From Rhyzopertha dominica (lineage: Eukaryota > Arthropoda > Insecta > Coleoptera > Bostrichidae): a stretch of DNA of 64,000 bases. The stretch is from the NCBI GenBank assembly GCA_025024175.1, contig QCXZ01000064.1:7998001-8062000 (forward strand), read 5' to 3'. The translations under genes and the position numbers were made by a program. Of this stretch, positions 1-10,480 are shown piece by piece; the first letter of the stretch is position 1; every line of letters starts with the position of its first letter. The notes beneath the pieces are model-generated. The model ran no database searches and was not told the origin of the DNA. It worked only from the letters and a program-made list of their open reading frames with translations.

Positions 1-84
1 ACGTCATGCGACTACTTTTTGTGGGGCTATCTAAAAAGCAAGGTGCTCACTGACAAACCACGAAATATTCGGGGGTTTTCTCTA
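1..84 (+). pseudogene. C-terminal piece of a mariner-like (IS630-Tc1-mariner) transposase
   Basis: Frame 1 reads through a peptide containing CDYFLWGYLKSKV, the segment around the third catalytic acidic residue of insect mariner-like transposases (family form PLDFFLWGYLK). The earlier part lies off the left edge of the window. The similarity stops near base 84, where sequence of a LINE on the opposite strand begins, so the transposase is truncated here. The piece is too short to place in a named family. Confidence 0.75.
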
Positions 85-300
85 CCTCTCTTTTCGACCA
101 CCTCTTTAATCGTAAATATATTGTCCTGGGTACTTCTCCTCTTTTCAAACACATTTTGTGCTTCATGTAATTGTGGTTCCAGCTTTGCTCTTAATCTTGC
201 TTCCATCAGCGTTTTATACACGTTAGCTACTGCACTTAAAAGTGTAATTTCTCTATATCAACATTCTTTCGTGTCTCCTTTTTACGTTTTGGTAAAAGTC
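85..300 (-). pseudogene. LINE reverse-transcriptase fragment
   Basis: Read on the minus strand, the peptide contains YREITLLSAVANVYKTLMEA followed by EAQNVFEKRRSTQDNIFT. These match the conserved non-LTR retrotransposon RT blocks NYRGI(S/T)LL..VYK and QxGFRxGRSTxDxIFTL. Only RT blocks 1 to 3 are present. The catalytic DD box is absent, because the fragment stops where the plus-strand transposase tail begins. The canonical glycine and phenylalanine of the GFR motif are altered, so this is a decayed copy. Confidence 0.75.
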
Positions 301-1599
301 TTCTGATACAGTCCCTTTATTTCATATAATATTAAATATTTTTTAACACTCTTATTTAGTAAATGACGCATTTAAAACGAAAGTAAAAGAGGTTTTGTCA
401 ATCGATTATTTTTGAGTTATAGCATAAATACGCATACAGTAGGTACAGATAAACAAGCAACCAAAGAATACAATGATAGTCCAATACTGATATAAGCTTG
501 TAAAATGCGTCTGATGATGATCATCATCAATTTAAATGTAATGTCTTAAATATTATAATTGTCATTTTATTTTGTTTAACCTTACTTCGTATTTACACTA
601 CAATTAATATCTATAAAGATTATGGTTTTCATAAAACCATAACGAACAGTTTTTGGTTTTCCTCCTTACCAGACGGTAAAGTAGCGAGATTTTATACTAA
701 AATATTTAATTAATTTTGATAAGACGCTACAAAGATGAATTATTTTACTAGACTAGTATGCATTTGATATAAAGCTGCCAATAAAATTTGTCCTACAATA
801 CTGTCAACTCCTTCAAACCACTGTTGAGCAGCGCGCACCAAGAGGAAAGCTGGTGGAATAGAATGAGTGCCACAAAACTAGTTCCTTTGCTGTTTTTCTC
901 ATACAACGAAGCGTTTTAAACATCACGTCACGTTTGCGTTTACAACGTTTTTGAGATCATGAAGACGTTCAATCTACACTCCGATCTCTAATTTATTCCT
1001 CTCTTTCATAGATTATCTATGAAATGTGGTTTTACGGTTCTATAAATGCTGAGATGAGTAACGCTCACTGTCCGCATTATGATAATGATGACCGTGGCTT
1101 GTTGTTGTGTTGGTTTCTGTATATAATAGGGCATTTCATATATTAAATGAAATCTATATGTACATGTATATGGAGCAAGCGAATGGTCCAATATCAGCAA
1201 CAATATTTACCTGTATAACTATATATACCTGCTTATATTGTAAGTAAAATGTAGGTACAGTTGTACATATACAGTGAATGATATATTCTAAATAATGTAC
1301 TCGAAATACAGTAGTTTGTTGTTAAAATCTTTTCAATAATAATCTTAAAGACGACGTTGACAAAGACAAAAACAGTGCATTAGGTATTATTCTCAATACT
1401 TTAGTAATATCACAGAGTTGAGAGAAAAGCCTGTGTTTAGCGTTAAAATTTCGACAACAAAACATAGGAACTGCATGCAGGTAGCTAATTATGGGAGAAG
1501 TGTTTTTAAATCATTATTTGTGTCCTGAGCTTTTTACATGTTAATTGAAGTGTTTTGACAAGTTATCAGGCGAAATAAATCGTATCTTCTCTACATATC
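301..1599. other. No recognisable gene
   Basis: AT-rich sequence with short open frames only. I recognise no coding similarity, tandem array or RNA gene. Short frames here (for example 1006-1203 on the minus strand) have low-complexity composition and no motif. Confidence 0.5.
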
Positions 1600-1863
1600 T
1601 TTTTACAAGGACGCATTAAAAGAGGAAGTAAAATAGAAAGCAGACCAAGAAGAAATCATTATTTCCATTGCGTAGTAACTGATACATGCGGAGTAAAAGT
1701 GTTGCTAAACGCCTTTTTGAATATACATGCTATTAATAGAAAAAGACTTTATCCTAAAGATAAAAGGAGCCACAATCCAAAAGCACATGCTATAAGCGAA
1801 AATGATACTATAAAGGTCTGGCAACATCAAATTAACATATTAAATAGCATTGAGATTATTTAA
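1600..1863 (+). pseudogene. Fragment of a transposon-encoded insect protein (open 88-codon frame without ATG)
   Basis: An open frame of 88 codons, starting FLQGRIKRG and ending at TAA. It resembles a repeated protein family of insect genomes of the form (Y/H)Y..V..G..V.VCKxAFLxIHxIxxKR...P.DxRGxH..R. Visible here are NAFLNIHAINRKRL, PKDKRSHNPKAHAI and a final HQINIL block. The usual cysteine before the AFLNIH motif is lost. There is no initiator methionine, and neither the N-terminal nor the downstream catalytic part of the family is present. I infer a decayed DNA-transposon ORF; the family name is not certain. Confidence 0.5.
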
Positions 1864-2599
1864 ATCAATAAAAATGATGATTTAAATCATTTGGTACTTT
1901 AGTTTTATTGCATTACATGGTACACAACAAAATAAATTGAAATTTTGTCAGAAACGAAGGAGGCACTTTGTCATAAATAAAATAAACTTTGTGTTTACAA
2001 CTCACAAATTACTGGATAGAACATGTGAATTATACTTGATTACATGTTCTTAGGGATACGGAAATACTTAGAATGTATTGTGTTTTTCAGCTTAATATTC
2101 AATGGCTTATCAATTATAAACAAAATAATAAAAAAATGCTTTAAATCAAAAAACTGATAAGCAGTCTTTATATATGTATACAGCAAGCATAACGTCAAGA
2201 CCATATACAAATTTTTGATAAAAAAATTCTTAAAAATCTTATAAATTAAGGGTTTTCTTACATGGGGAATGGTGAAGCAGAGAAAACAACTTATCGTGCA
2301 TGAACGTATAGATTCTAAAATAAAAAAATAAGTAGTTTGTAAGAGAATGATGCAGTGCAAGAGATTATTTTGTATTCACGTAGTGAAAAGTACGCCCACT
2401 TTTTATACGACTACATATAAAATGATGTTTCACAATTAGTAACCGAACCTAGACTTTCTTGTAATAACTGCTTAGGGCAAAATAAAAACAGTACACGTGT
2501 TAAAAGTGCCTTCAAGCAGAAAGTGGAAGCATTTATTATTTCCTCGGATGCCTTTTTTGAGGTTGTGCCATATTAACTCAAACGGATTTAACGCACAAT
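1864..2599. other. No recognisable gene
   Basis: AT-rich. A 106-codon minus-strand frame at 2040-2360 is dominated by F, I, L and Y and has no motif, as expected from chance in AT-rich DNA. Confidence 0.45.
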
Positions 2600-3140
2600 A
2601 ATAATATTATGTGCCCACCTTGTCTTGCGATTTTATCAGTCCTGTACAGGTTAAAGATTAGCCTCTTTAATAACATCCAGCAACTGTGTTCTTGCTACTT
2701 TTGCAGAAATTTCAATAGTATTATTTATAATTTCTTTTTTTTGTTGCTGTTGTAGGTTTTTCATTTTTTGTTGTGAATGGTATTTTGCATTGTCCTTTAC
2801 AATTACCGAATTTGTAGGTAAAATGGAAGTAACTGATTGGTAAACTATGTTTCAAACAATGAAGCGTACATATCCTGATGATCAGCAGAGCAATCGGCAA
2901 TTTTTGTGTGGATTCTTTTGTGCCGTCCGATAAACCAAAAACAAATTCGTGGGTATCGTACCACGTTTCATCTAAATAAATTATCGGGCGTCTTTCTTAG
3001 CGAAATTGTCTTATTTGAGTAACATATTCCATTCGGTGCTTCTTAAGTCATGATGTGTTCATTATAGCCATTCTTTTATCAAGTGTTTCATAATAAAATC
3101 GAATATTTTGCAAACAAAACCTGAATGATTCATCATCAAA
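2600..3140 (-). pseudogene. Decayed DDE transposase relic (IS630/Tc1-like)
   Basis: On the minus strand, 3020-2900 reads YVTQIRQFR followed by RPIIYLDETWYDTHEFVFG. This matches the first catalytic aspartate block of a common insect transposase family (RPIIYLDETW). Further pieces follow in shifted frames: a KHLIKEW-like piece near 3080 and, near 2720-2650, a stretch TQLLDVIKEAN that resembles the region before the last acidic residue. Several stops and frameshifts separate these pieces, so no product is expected. The second and third catalytic blocks are not clearly seen. Confidence 0.55.
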
Positions 3141-3639
3141 TCACTTTCGTTTTTAAAACTGCAACGGTGGGGAATTATATTTTGTTTATATATATCATAT
3201 ATAACGTTTTTAATTTAATCTCCTAAATAGTAAAATAAGACGTTATAAAAATATTACTTATCGTCACTTGCTTCCTTAATGGGCTTAGGGCATCCTCTTC
3301 TGGTAAGATTCGTGAAGATTAAAGATCATTTCCTTGGCGTCAGGATGAAGATGACGGGAAATTTGCTTACGATCAAGTCCTCATTCACATAGTTGATCCT
3401 GAAAAAAACTATTTGTTCCTTAGATTCATTACTCTTCTAAGGACCTCATACCCACAACTCGACGAAACACAACTAACAGAATCTGTGTAGAACGATTGGG
3501 CTAATATTATCGGAGTTGCATTAAGTCAAAGGCACGATTGCATAGCTCAATCCCAGATCATTATCTTACCTCCACCCGAGATGCTTAATTTGTCAATGCA
3601 ACAATAGGTCTCCATGATATGATAGCCGCTAGGTAATTG

Positions 3640-4400
3640 TTAATTATTAGCTACTACATCCCTGGCTACCACCACTCAAATATATTGGAGAATATCCCAC
3701 TGACACCTCTTCTATACTATTCTACAGGTTATCCCAAAGTTATAGTTACTGCCCATTGTAGAGTATTGTATTGTGGTGTATCTAATTTTACAAATAAGAT
3801 CTACATATCAAATAAAACTTTAAACTCTTCTCATGATCAAAAAGTACAGTTATGCAATTACCATTATAACTATTTCACATATGTGACCACATCACTTCAT
3901 AGTCACCATGTTTTGACATGGTGGTACAAAAGAGCCGGTAGTTCTATCAAAGAAAATGCTTACCCTTAAGAAATAAGAGAGCAACATAAACCTGCTGTTT
4001 ATGATTCATATCTTAAATACATTCAGTTAACTGCAAGTTCTAATCCCAAAAGATTTTGGAAATATGTAAAAGAAAAAATCAAAGCTAAAATGGAATTCTT
4101 CCATATATGATACTGAATGATAAATCCAGTATATGGAACCGAAAATATAGTCAAAAACTGCTGCTACTGAATATTTTTCATATATCTTAGTAATTTTGAC
4201 AACTGTGTCTACCACTAGAAGAGTTTTTCTTTTAGCCCATTTGGTGATCTAAATAAAGTAACCGTTAGTCAACGTGATGTATCTAATAAACGAGATAGAT
4301 CAGATAATTTTCTATAAAATTTTCACAAATTTTGTACAACTCTAGCTGAACCTTTATTTAGATTTAAGTAAGAATTTAGGATGGCAATGTCATCTGTTAC
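3640..4400 (+). pseudogene. LINE relic (region between endonuclease and RT)
   Basis: Around 3900-4080 the plus strand reads WWYKRAGSSIKENAYP, then after a stop YDSYLKYIQLTASSNPKRFW and KYVKEKIK. This is the usual insect CR1/jockey-type linker W.xx.LK..I..K....Y..Y...I..NPKRFWKYVK that lies between the APE endonuclease and the RT. Downstream, near 4340, TLAEPLFRFK resembles the LA.PL..IFN motif at the start of the RT. Stops and frameshifts interrupt it and no RT catalytic box follows. Confidence 0.55.
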
Positions 4401-4624
4401 CATTACACTTATTTACATAATTTAATTACACTTAGCTGCCTTAACGGCTACTACTTCCTAAACGAAGTGACCTGTAGCCTGACAAATTGGCATGCAACTG
4501 CATACTTCAATTTGACAGATTGTTTTAAAAAACAATTTATGTTGGCTTTGAAGGCTTCCGTGGTTGTTGTCGATGACATGTTGTTTTCTGGGCTGGTTCC
4601 CACGTTGCTTATTTGACTTTGACG

Positions 4625-4654
4625 TTTCGATACTCATGTCGGTGTCTTCTTCAG
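4625..4654 (-). ncRNA. Hammerhead-like hairpin motif in Penelope flank
   Basis: On the minus strand the sequence is CTGAAGA, one extra A, a stem beginning GACAC, a loop, a weaker partner and GAAA. This is the order of a hammerhead ribozyme core, but with one extra base before the stem. The inverted partner at 5072-5101 has the intact stem GACAC/GTGTC. Hammerhead motifs are known in Penelope-like elements. Activity here is inference. Confidence 0.4.
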
Positions 4655-5071
4655 ACGTAGCTCTGAAACTGAAGTGTCCTAGTCCGCTCCGGTATTTATA
4701 CTCGTCCGGTTCATTGATGCGTGGGCGTTGTTACGCATGACCGGTTTCCAAATTCCAGGGAATTCGGTGCCTCGGTCTCGGTTATAATTGTGCGTATTCT
4801 TTTGGATTTCGATGGCTTCCTTGTATAGTCTCGGGCAGTATGTCGCTTCCCTTGACAGCATTTGTGCCTCCTCGAATTTGATGATGTGCCAGTCTCCATT
4901 CGGTGTTCTGCTACAGCCGACCTGTCACATTGCCGGTCTCTGGTGTCCCTGACGTGCTCCTTGATTCCCATGCTGATGTGCCTTCCGGTTTGGCCGCATG
5001 CCCACGCATCAGTGAACCGGACTAGTATAAATACCGGAGCGGACTAGGATACTTCAGTTTCAGAAGTACTT

Positions 5072-5101
5072 CTGAGGAAGACACCGACATTCGTGTCGAA
5101 A
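5072..5101 (+). ncRNA. Hammerhead-like hairpin motif in Penelope flank
   Basis: CTGAGGA, one extra A, GACAC, an 8-base loop, GTGTC, then GAAA. The five-base stem is perfect. The order matches the conserved bases on either side of hammerhead stem II, but the extra A between GA and the stem departs from the canonical core. Confidence 0.45.
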
Positions 5102-5151
5102 CGTCAAAGTCAAATAAGCAACGTGGGAACCAGCCCGGAAAACAACATGTC

Positions 5152-5953
5152 AATTTATGTTGGCGTTTTTCCAGATACTCATATGTTGAAAACTTTGGAT
5201 TTAGAAATAATATGGAAAATTGCCGGCATGCCACTACCTTGTGTGTTCTCTAAAATTTTTTGAAGGTATGATTGTGTCCGAGATTCTCACATGGCTTTCC
5301 AGCTCAACATGAATTGCATTCTCAACGCAGCACACTTACCAATGCGATTACTTTTACTGCAGAGAACACATTATTTGTTGTGTAGATACATCGGTAATCA
5401 CACTAAGAATTTTTATACAAAGTTTTTTAATTTTTTTCAGTCTACATTCTACTATTTCATTACATATTATTATTTAACCTAATTTTCCAATACGCGTTTT
5501 ACCTGCTTGTTAACAAAGAAAAATTGGCCGATTTTTCATCGCTGGTCTCAAATGAAAATTGCCCCTAATACAAAACACGCTTCTGCAAATATTTGTGGCG
5601 ACCGTTCGTTTATTATGCTGGCTTATTTGGACCCAGGTGCCTTCTTTGTCGGACAAATCCCCAAATAAAACCACATCCAATTTTTACCTACCCCTCCCCC
5701 CTGCCATTCTCCGTAGCGTAAAAGGGCTCAGGCACTTCGACACCGGCAGTCGGCACTTCAGAGGACAATGCTGCAAGAAGAACACTATAATAGGGAATTA
5801 CAAAGAAAATACGTTCTTAGTTCTTGCGTTGACAGTTGCTATGCGCTACGATGATTTTTTTTACTTAATCTTTATAGTCCGGTCAATTTAGTCCTAAAAA
5901 TAGTAGTGCAGCTACAAAAATTCGTATACAGCTAAAAATTAATATGAATGTTT
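5152..5953. other. No recognisable gene
   Basis: Open frames of 63 and 110 codons exist (5291-5482 and 5559-5891, plus strand), but neither shows a motif I recognise. Confidence 0.4.
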
Positions 5954-6235
5954 GGAACACCATTATAAATGAATGCTGAAAAGTCTCCCTCGATCCTGAA
6001 AAAGATTTTATTCAAGGTCAGAGATCTCAAAAATGTGTTTTTCGCGTTCTTCAGAAAAACGGTAAGTTTTATCATAAAATTAGGTCAGATAAAAATTGTA
6101 GATCATATATATAGAAAAATGTCTTTTTTTTCGAAATAAACGATTTTTAAAGTTAGAAAAGTTGTAATCTCATAATATGTACAAGTATGCGTAAGTTTTT
6201 AATGAAAACAACTCAATTCCACAAGACGTTATCAC

Positions 6236-6600
6236 CAACGGAATTCGCTTTGTTCTTTCAATGTACGGAGCTTCTAAAAAACTACCTGCTTAGATAATAA
6301 AAAACGAATGAGATTAACTTGTCTTCCTCCAACCTCTGCTTCTGCTCATCAACATCTTTTTCAGGTATATTACCAAGATCAAGTGTGGCTTGGTTATCAA
6401 CTACATCCAAAAGACGGGTTGGAAGTTGATCGACAAACATTGGAATCAGTCAAGAAAAACTTCTCAACACAATTTTTTGCAACTGTAAAAAGGAATGTAG
6501 TGCTAAATGCGGTTGCAAAAAAGTTGGATTGTTTTACGAGGGCGTATGCTTTCAGCGTCCATAATATAAGATACTATTTTATCGGAAAGATCGCTGTCTC
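6236..6600 (+). pseudogene. Cysteine-rich (CXC-like) insect repeat protein, N-terminal and central part
   Basis: In a broken plus-strand frame the peptide reads NGIRFVLSMYGASKKLP, then LTCLPPTSASAHQHLFQVYY, QVWLGYQLHPKDW and, after a frameshift, FCNCKKECSAKCGCKKVGL. This matches a multi-copy arthropod protein family that I recognise only by pattern: SLPPT.AAA.QH..RVY.Q.Q.WLG....P..WGW followed by a tesmin/TSO1-like CNCK..C...CGCRK.GL cysteine block. Such blocks bind zinc or DNA in other proteins; what it does here is unknown. One stop and at least two frameshifts are present. The rest of the protein resumes at 7387-7540 as an acidic tail (VESLKEEYDTNQETREASL and a run rich in E and D). Confidence 0.55.
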
Positions 6601-7386
6601 TTGAAAACACTGACAAAAATTTATTAGTCTGACGTTTCGATTACACCTGTATTCTTTGTCAAAGACGAAGAACCTCTAAATTTGCCTGGCACAAGTTTAA
6701 ACAAAATTTTGGAAGTAAATAAACAAATCACCAAGGAAGCGAGATGTCATAGAAACAACGTGCTAATGATAAAAAAAACCTAACGACGAAAACGGAACTA
6801 CCTACCTACTAGATATACACGAACTACTTGATAAAAGATAACTACAAAATAGCCTTCCAAATGTCACCTAACTCATAATTTTTACAATCCCTATTAAAAT
6901 TATTAGTATTCCTACAAAATTATATAGCTTCTTTTGTAATATTTTTCTCTATGTAAAATTTTTGATTTAGAAAAGTCAATCATGAGTTTAGTCAACTATG
7001 AGTATTCAGCTACGGAAGATTTATCTATCTGTTGCAGCCTAGTAGCACGTATGTGTTCTTTCAAACGCGTACCTACTTTTCTTTTAGTTTGATCTATGTA
7101 ACACTTGCCGCAAGAACAAGTAAGTTTGTAAACACCTTCACTCTATAAATGTACTTTATCTTTAGTAGAACTTACAATTTTATCTAAATTATTGTATGTG
7201 CATTTAAAAACTAAAATATCGTGTTTTTTAAGCATCCTTTTCCTCGTTAATTTTTGCGAAAGGTCTTGTACATAAGGCAAACTCAACTTCAATTTACTTT
7301 GTCCTGGCTGAGAATTTACTTGATTTGGATGAGCACTTTTATTTAAAAACTGACCAAATGTTCCTATTGCTATAACCATTTCTTAC
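6601..7386 (-). mobile_element. Penelope-like element copy B (3' part with GIY-YIG)
   Basis: The minus strand encodes the end of the RT-to-nuclease linker (LSLPYVQDLSQKLTRKRMLK, KHDILVFK) and then a GIY-YIG nuclease start, EGVYKLTCSCGKCYIDQT, followed by GTRLKEHIRATRLQQIDKSS and VAEYS. The family motif YIGQT has become YIDQT, a change at a conserved glycine. A stop follows and the frame decays. At its 3' end (6635-6663) is a degenerate form of the CGAAAC hairpin seen in the other Penelope copies. The element splits the cysteine-rich gene on the other strand. No RT catalytic region is present, so it is 5'-truncated. Confidence 0.7.
6635..6663 (-). ncRNA. Degenerate Penelope-end hairpin
   Basis: Minus strand TTTGACAAAGA, then a loop region and AATCGAAACGTC. 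It has the same position and the same closing CGAAACG as the hairpins of copies E and F, but the stem is poor. Confidence 0.3.
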
Positions 7387-7769
7387 TAGCATGTACTGGT
7401 TGTTGAGTCGCTAAAAGAAGAGTATGATACCAACCAGGAGACACGTGAAGCATCGCTGTTGAGGCAATTTACTGGCACCCGGCAAGAAGAACAAGAAGAA
7501 GTTGAAGCAGAAGTATTAGACGATTATGAATCTGACGAATATATTTTTTTTAATTTATACCGCTTTCATCATTCCGAATACTATTATTTTTTTATTATTC
7601 AATAGTTTTAAATCAAACAGGATCACAGTACACTACGCCACAGTTGGAAACGTGTGCATATTATGATTATTACAACTTTTTCATTATATCTCATTTTTGA
7701 GAACTTTGGCTTTGAATAATAAATTTTTCAGGATGGGGATTTTTAAGCATTCATTTATAATGGTGTTCC

Positions 7770-9700
7770 TAACATGCGAATTAAGTTTAGCTTCATGATG
7801 AAAGTATTCAAATAGTAAATATTTAGAATAATTACTTCAAGCTTACTTTGTTCACTTACTAAGGATAAGTAATTTCGTTACCTTTCTAGAACGGTAACTA
7901 CATAAACCATTAAACGTTATTAACATCGCATTTATTTAGAATGAGCTTTTCTGGAATTCGATTTAAAATTGACTAATTAAACTCATGTTAAATTAAAGAA
8001 AGATATAATTTTAAAGGTATTTATTAATATTAAAATTAAATATGCAGTTAGTAAAATTATTTACAGACATTGGAACAGTATAAGTTTTCGATCTGGCAGC
8101 GCAGTCCTTGTAAGTATGATTCACTATTATAAAAAAGAACCTAATTCCCTCATTGCTAAGCAGAGCCATCCATTCTATTCTGTATACTGTCAGCTTGCGG
8201 CCTTTTAAAATTTGGACGATTTTTTTGGCATAAAAATAAAAATAAAAAACGTAGAAATGGAACTAAGAATGGGTATAGGAATTAGGACTTACACTTTATT
8301 AACCATATTTTAAAATTTACAAATGGTACTATTAACAAACTTTATAATTATACAAATGGAAGACTACACATAAATCGTCTGTAATTCTTGTCTGTGCGAC
8401 TATTTACATTACAGTTAATGTTAGGTACACTTCACATCATTAAATGTTTATAATTTATATTTGTCTCCTCCAGAACAACTTGTAACTCCAGAGTGCGCCA
8501 TGTAAATACACTTGATTATTTTTTACGGCATCAACTTGTGTCGACGTTTAATTTATAAGTAGGTACCTATACATACTCGTAAAAGGATGTTACCCAGGAT
8601 TGTCGACTTTTATGAACGGAATATATAGCTCATTAGAATACGAATGCTATTTTTATTGGTAGCAGTATTTCACTTCAAACCTAAATGATTACCGTTGTGG
8701 GAAGCGTATTTGAGATATATGATGTTTCCGGTTAATTATTCTTGCAAATTTCATCACCTCTGCGGTTTTTTGGTTCATTTTAACACAGCAGTTGCTTTTA
8801 GCTGGCAATAAATTTTATGGGTAATAACATGATTCATTTGCTGTGCGAACTGTTGGGCAGAACACTCCGTACCGTGTATAAACGAAGCAGATATACCTTA
8901 TGGATTAACAGAAGCTTCCAAATATAAAACGTTACTTTATGTACTTAGTAATCCGCGTAAGCGTTTCCTTAATGGCCAGTGCTGAGTTCTTTAATAAAGA
9001 CAAATAGGCATAAAAAAGAAAGAAGATATACCGAGGAATCTGCAGCTCGTTGGCTTTAGCTGATGTAAACGATAGTGAAACATCTTAAAACACGCTGATG
9101 GTGTTTAGTCATCCCTCTGCTTTAATTTGTATATATTCTATATCAAATGTAATATCCAAGAAATACATGTCTGCAAGAGGTATTATAGAAAACTTGGCAT
9201 TTAAGAAACTCAATTCTTGCTATAAGTAGCCTTGCGATGATATTATATTATCAGACAAGATTATTCATTGATATTATTATTGAGCTCTAAGAGAATTTAC
9301 ATAAAACAAACCTTTTTATCATAATCAGTACTCTTTTTGGAACCATGTCTTCTTGTTAGAGAAACATAAAGATACTTAATATGTGTGGCAAAGACGTCCT
9401 GTCAAGTCAAGTTATGTTGCAAAAAAAATAAAAACACAAAAATCTAACAGCTAATTTTCAGTAGCATCCTAGTTTGGTTTATACATGATGTCAGAAGATT
9501 ACTGAAAATGTGTTTACTTTCTGTTTACTCTATCTATAAATTTAAAATATTTTAACAATGCAGCTTTGCAACTTTGACATTTCAAATGAGACGTATTGTA
9601 TTTTATATATCTACCTGAATCAGTTTTTGACTATTTTCTGTTTTTCGCATCAATTTTAGCAATTTTAACCTCACCCATAAATTGACTTTAATATTATACC
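7770..9700. other. No recognisable gene
   Basis: AT-rich with no long open frame and no motif I recognise on either strand. No tandem repeat stands out. Confidence 0.45.
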
Positions 9701-9889
9701 GGGTATTTTGAGATTATAGTGCATTCTCCACAACTAAATCCTAAACTTTTCAAAATAAATGTTTACCAAAAAAATTTGTTTTTCCAATAGGTGGCCATGG
9801 TACACCACCACATTTCGCACGCGGTGCACTTATTTAAACAATTTGACATTTTTTTTGTGAAAAGTAACATAAATGAATGAAAATAGTTA

Positions 9890-10480
9890 TTCAGCCGAAT
9901 TCTTATGAATGTTTATTCTTCATGGACAATGTGAACAAGACATAGCAAGAGCTTGCAGAAAGTGTAATGACATGTCCCCTAATATACCAAAATGAGTGAG
10001 ACGAAATCTGTGTGATTAAAGAAGATCCCAACGAAGCAAAATTTTTGAGAGAAGAATTTTTTAACCGAAGAAATAAATATTTTGGGTCGATAAAAATTCA
10101 AGGGCTGTCAAAAAGAGTCAAAATTTCAACAATCGACGTTTTTCGTTAAAAACAGCAGAGTAATTTTAAGTTTTTTAAATTTAGATTTCCTTGAAAGTTT
10201 GATTCTCCAGAAATTAAGAAGCTGTTGGTATTAACTGGATGGAGCTCAACNTCATTATACTCCGGAAAGTACAGCTGAACTGTATGAAATGTTTGACGAT
10301 CAATAGTTCAGCTGTTTAGGACCTTGGGTTGCCCTGCGGGATCGCCCGATCTCACAGCCTTGAATTTTTTATAGGACAGTTTCAAAGAAAAAGTAAACAA
10401 ATCAGTAAAATATAAAGAAAATTTCGTCAGCCAATGGTTCAAAAACTTGATCCGATGACGATTTTAAATGTTTTAAATGC
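9890..10480 (+). pseudogene. Decayed mariner-like transposase
   Basis: Near 9908 the plus strand reads MFILHGQCEQDIARACRKCN followed by DMSPNIPK, matching the N-terminal helix-turn-helix region of insect mariner-like transposases (Y.xN...A.R.Y...FPNR..P). Near 10232-10300 it reads LDGAQXHYTPESTAELYEMF then DDQ, which fits the second catalytic aspartate block (QDGA.PHY). This is followed by LGPWVALRDRPIS, the equivalent of RWIGRRGPIEWPARSPD. The third catalytic block is frameshifted. An N base at 10251 falls within the DGA motif. Many stops are present. Confidence 0.6.

Larger units (their letters stand above)
4553..5151 (-). mobile_element. Penelope-like element copy A: GIY-YIG remnant between inverted flanks
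   Basis: The minus strand from about 4990 to 4690 encodes, in two overlapping frames, the C-terminal part of a GIY-YIG nuclease of a Penelope-like element. Visible pieces are CGQTGRHISMGIKEHVRDT, SAVAEH, a second-frame MLSREATYCPRLYKEAIEI and NYNRDRGTEFPG. The catalytic GIY-YIG tyrosines themselves are lost. On both sides lie flanks of about 150 bases that are reverse complements of one another (4580-4728 and 5001-5149). Each contains a hairpin ending in CGAAAC. A single copy of the same flank sits at 49629-49741. One frameshift separates the two nuclease frames. Confidence 0.7.
5954..7769 (+). mobile_element. TIR element carrying a cysteine-rich protein gene, interrupted by a Penelope-like element
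   Basis: The ends are inverted repeats: the left starts GGAACACCATTATAAATGAA, and the right end (7769 inward) reads the same on the other strand. The similarity continues with mismatches for about 80 bases (5954-6040 against 7685-7769). Between them lies a plus-strand gene relic (cysteine-rich protein; see its own entry) whose acidic C-terminal part is found again at 7387-7540. The two halves are separated by about 785 bases of a minus-strand Penelope-like element. I infer that the gene belongs to the TIR element and the retroelement inserted later. No DDE transposase is seen, so it could be non-autonomous or use an unusual transposase. No clear target-site duplication is visible. Confidence 0.55.

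Noticed and set aside
2040..2360. 106-codon minus-strand frame as a gene
   Set aside because: Low-complexity F/I/L/Y composition, no motif, expected by chance at this AT content.
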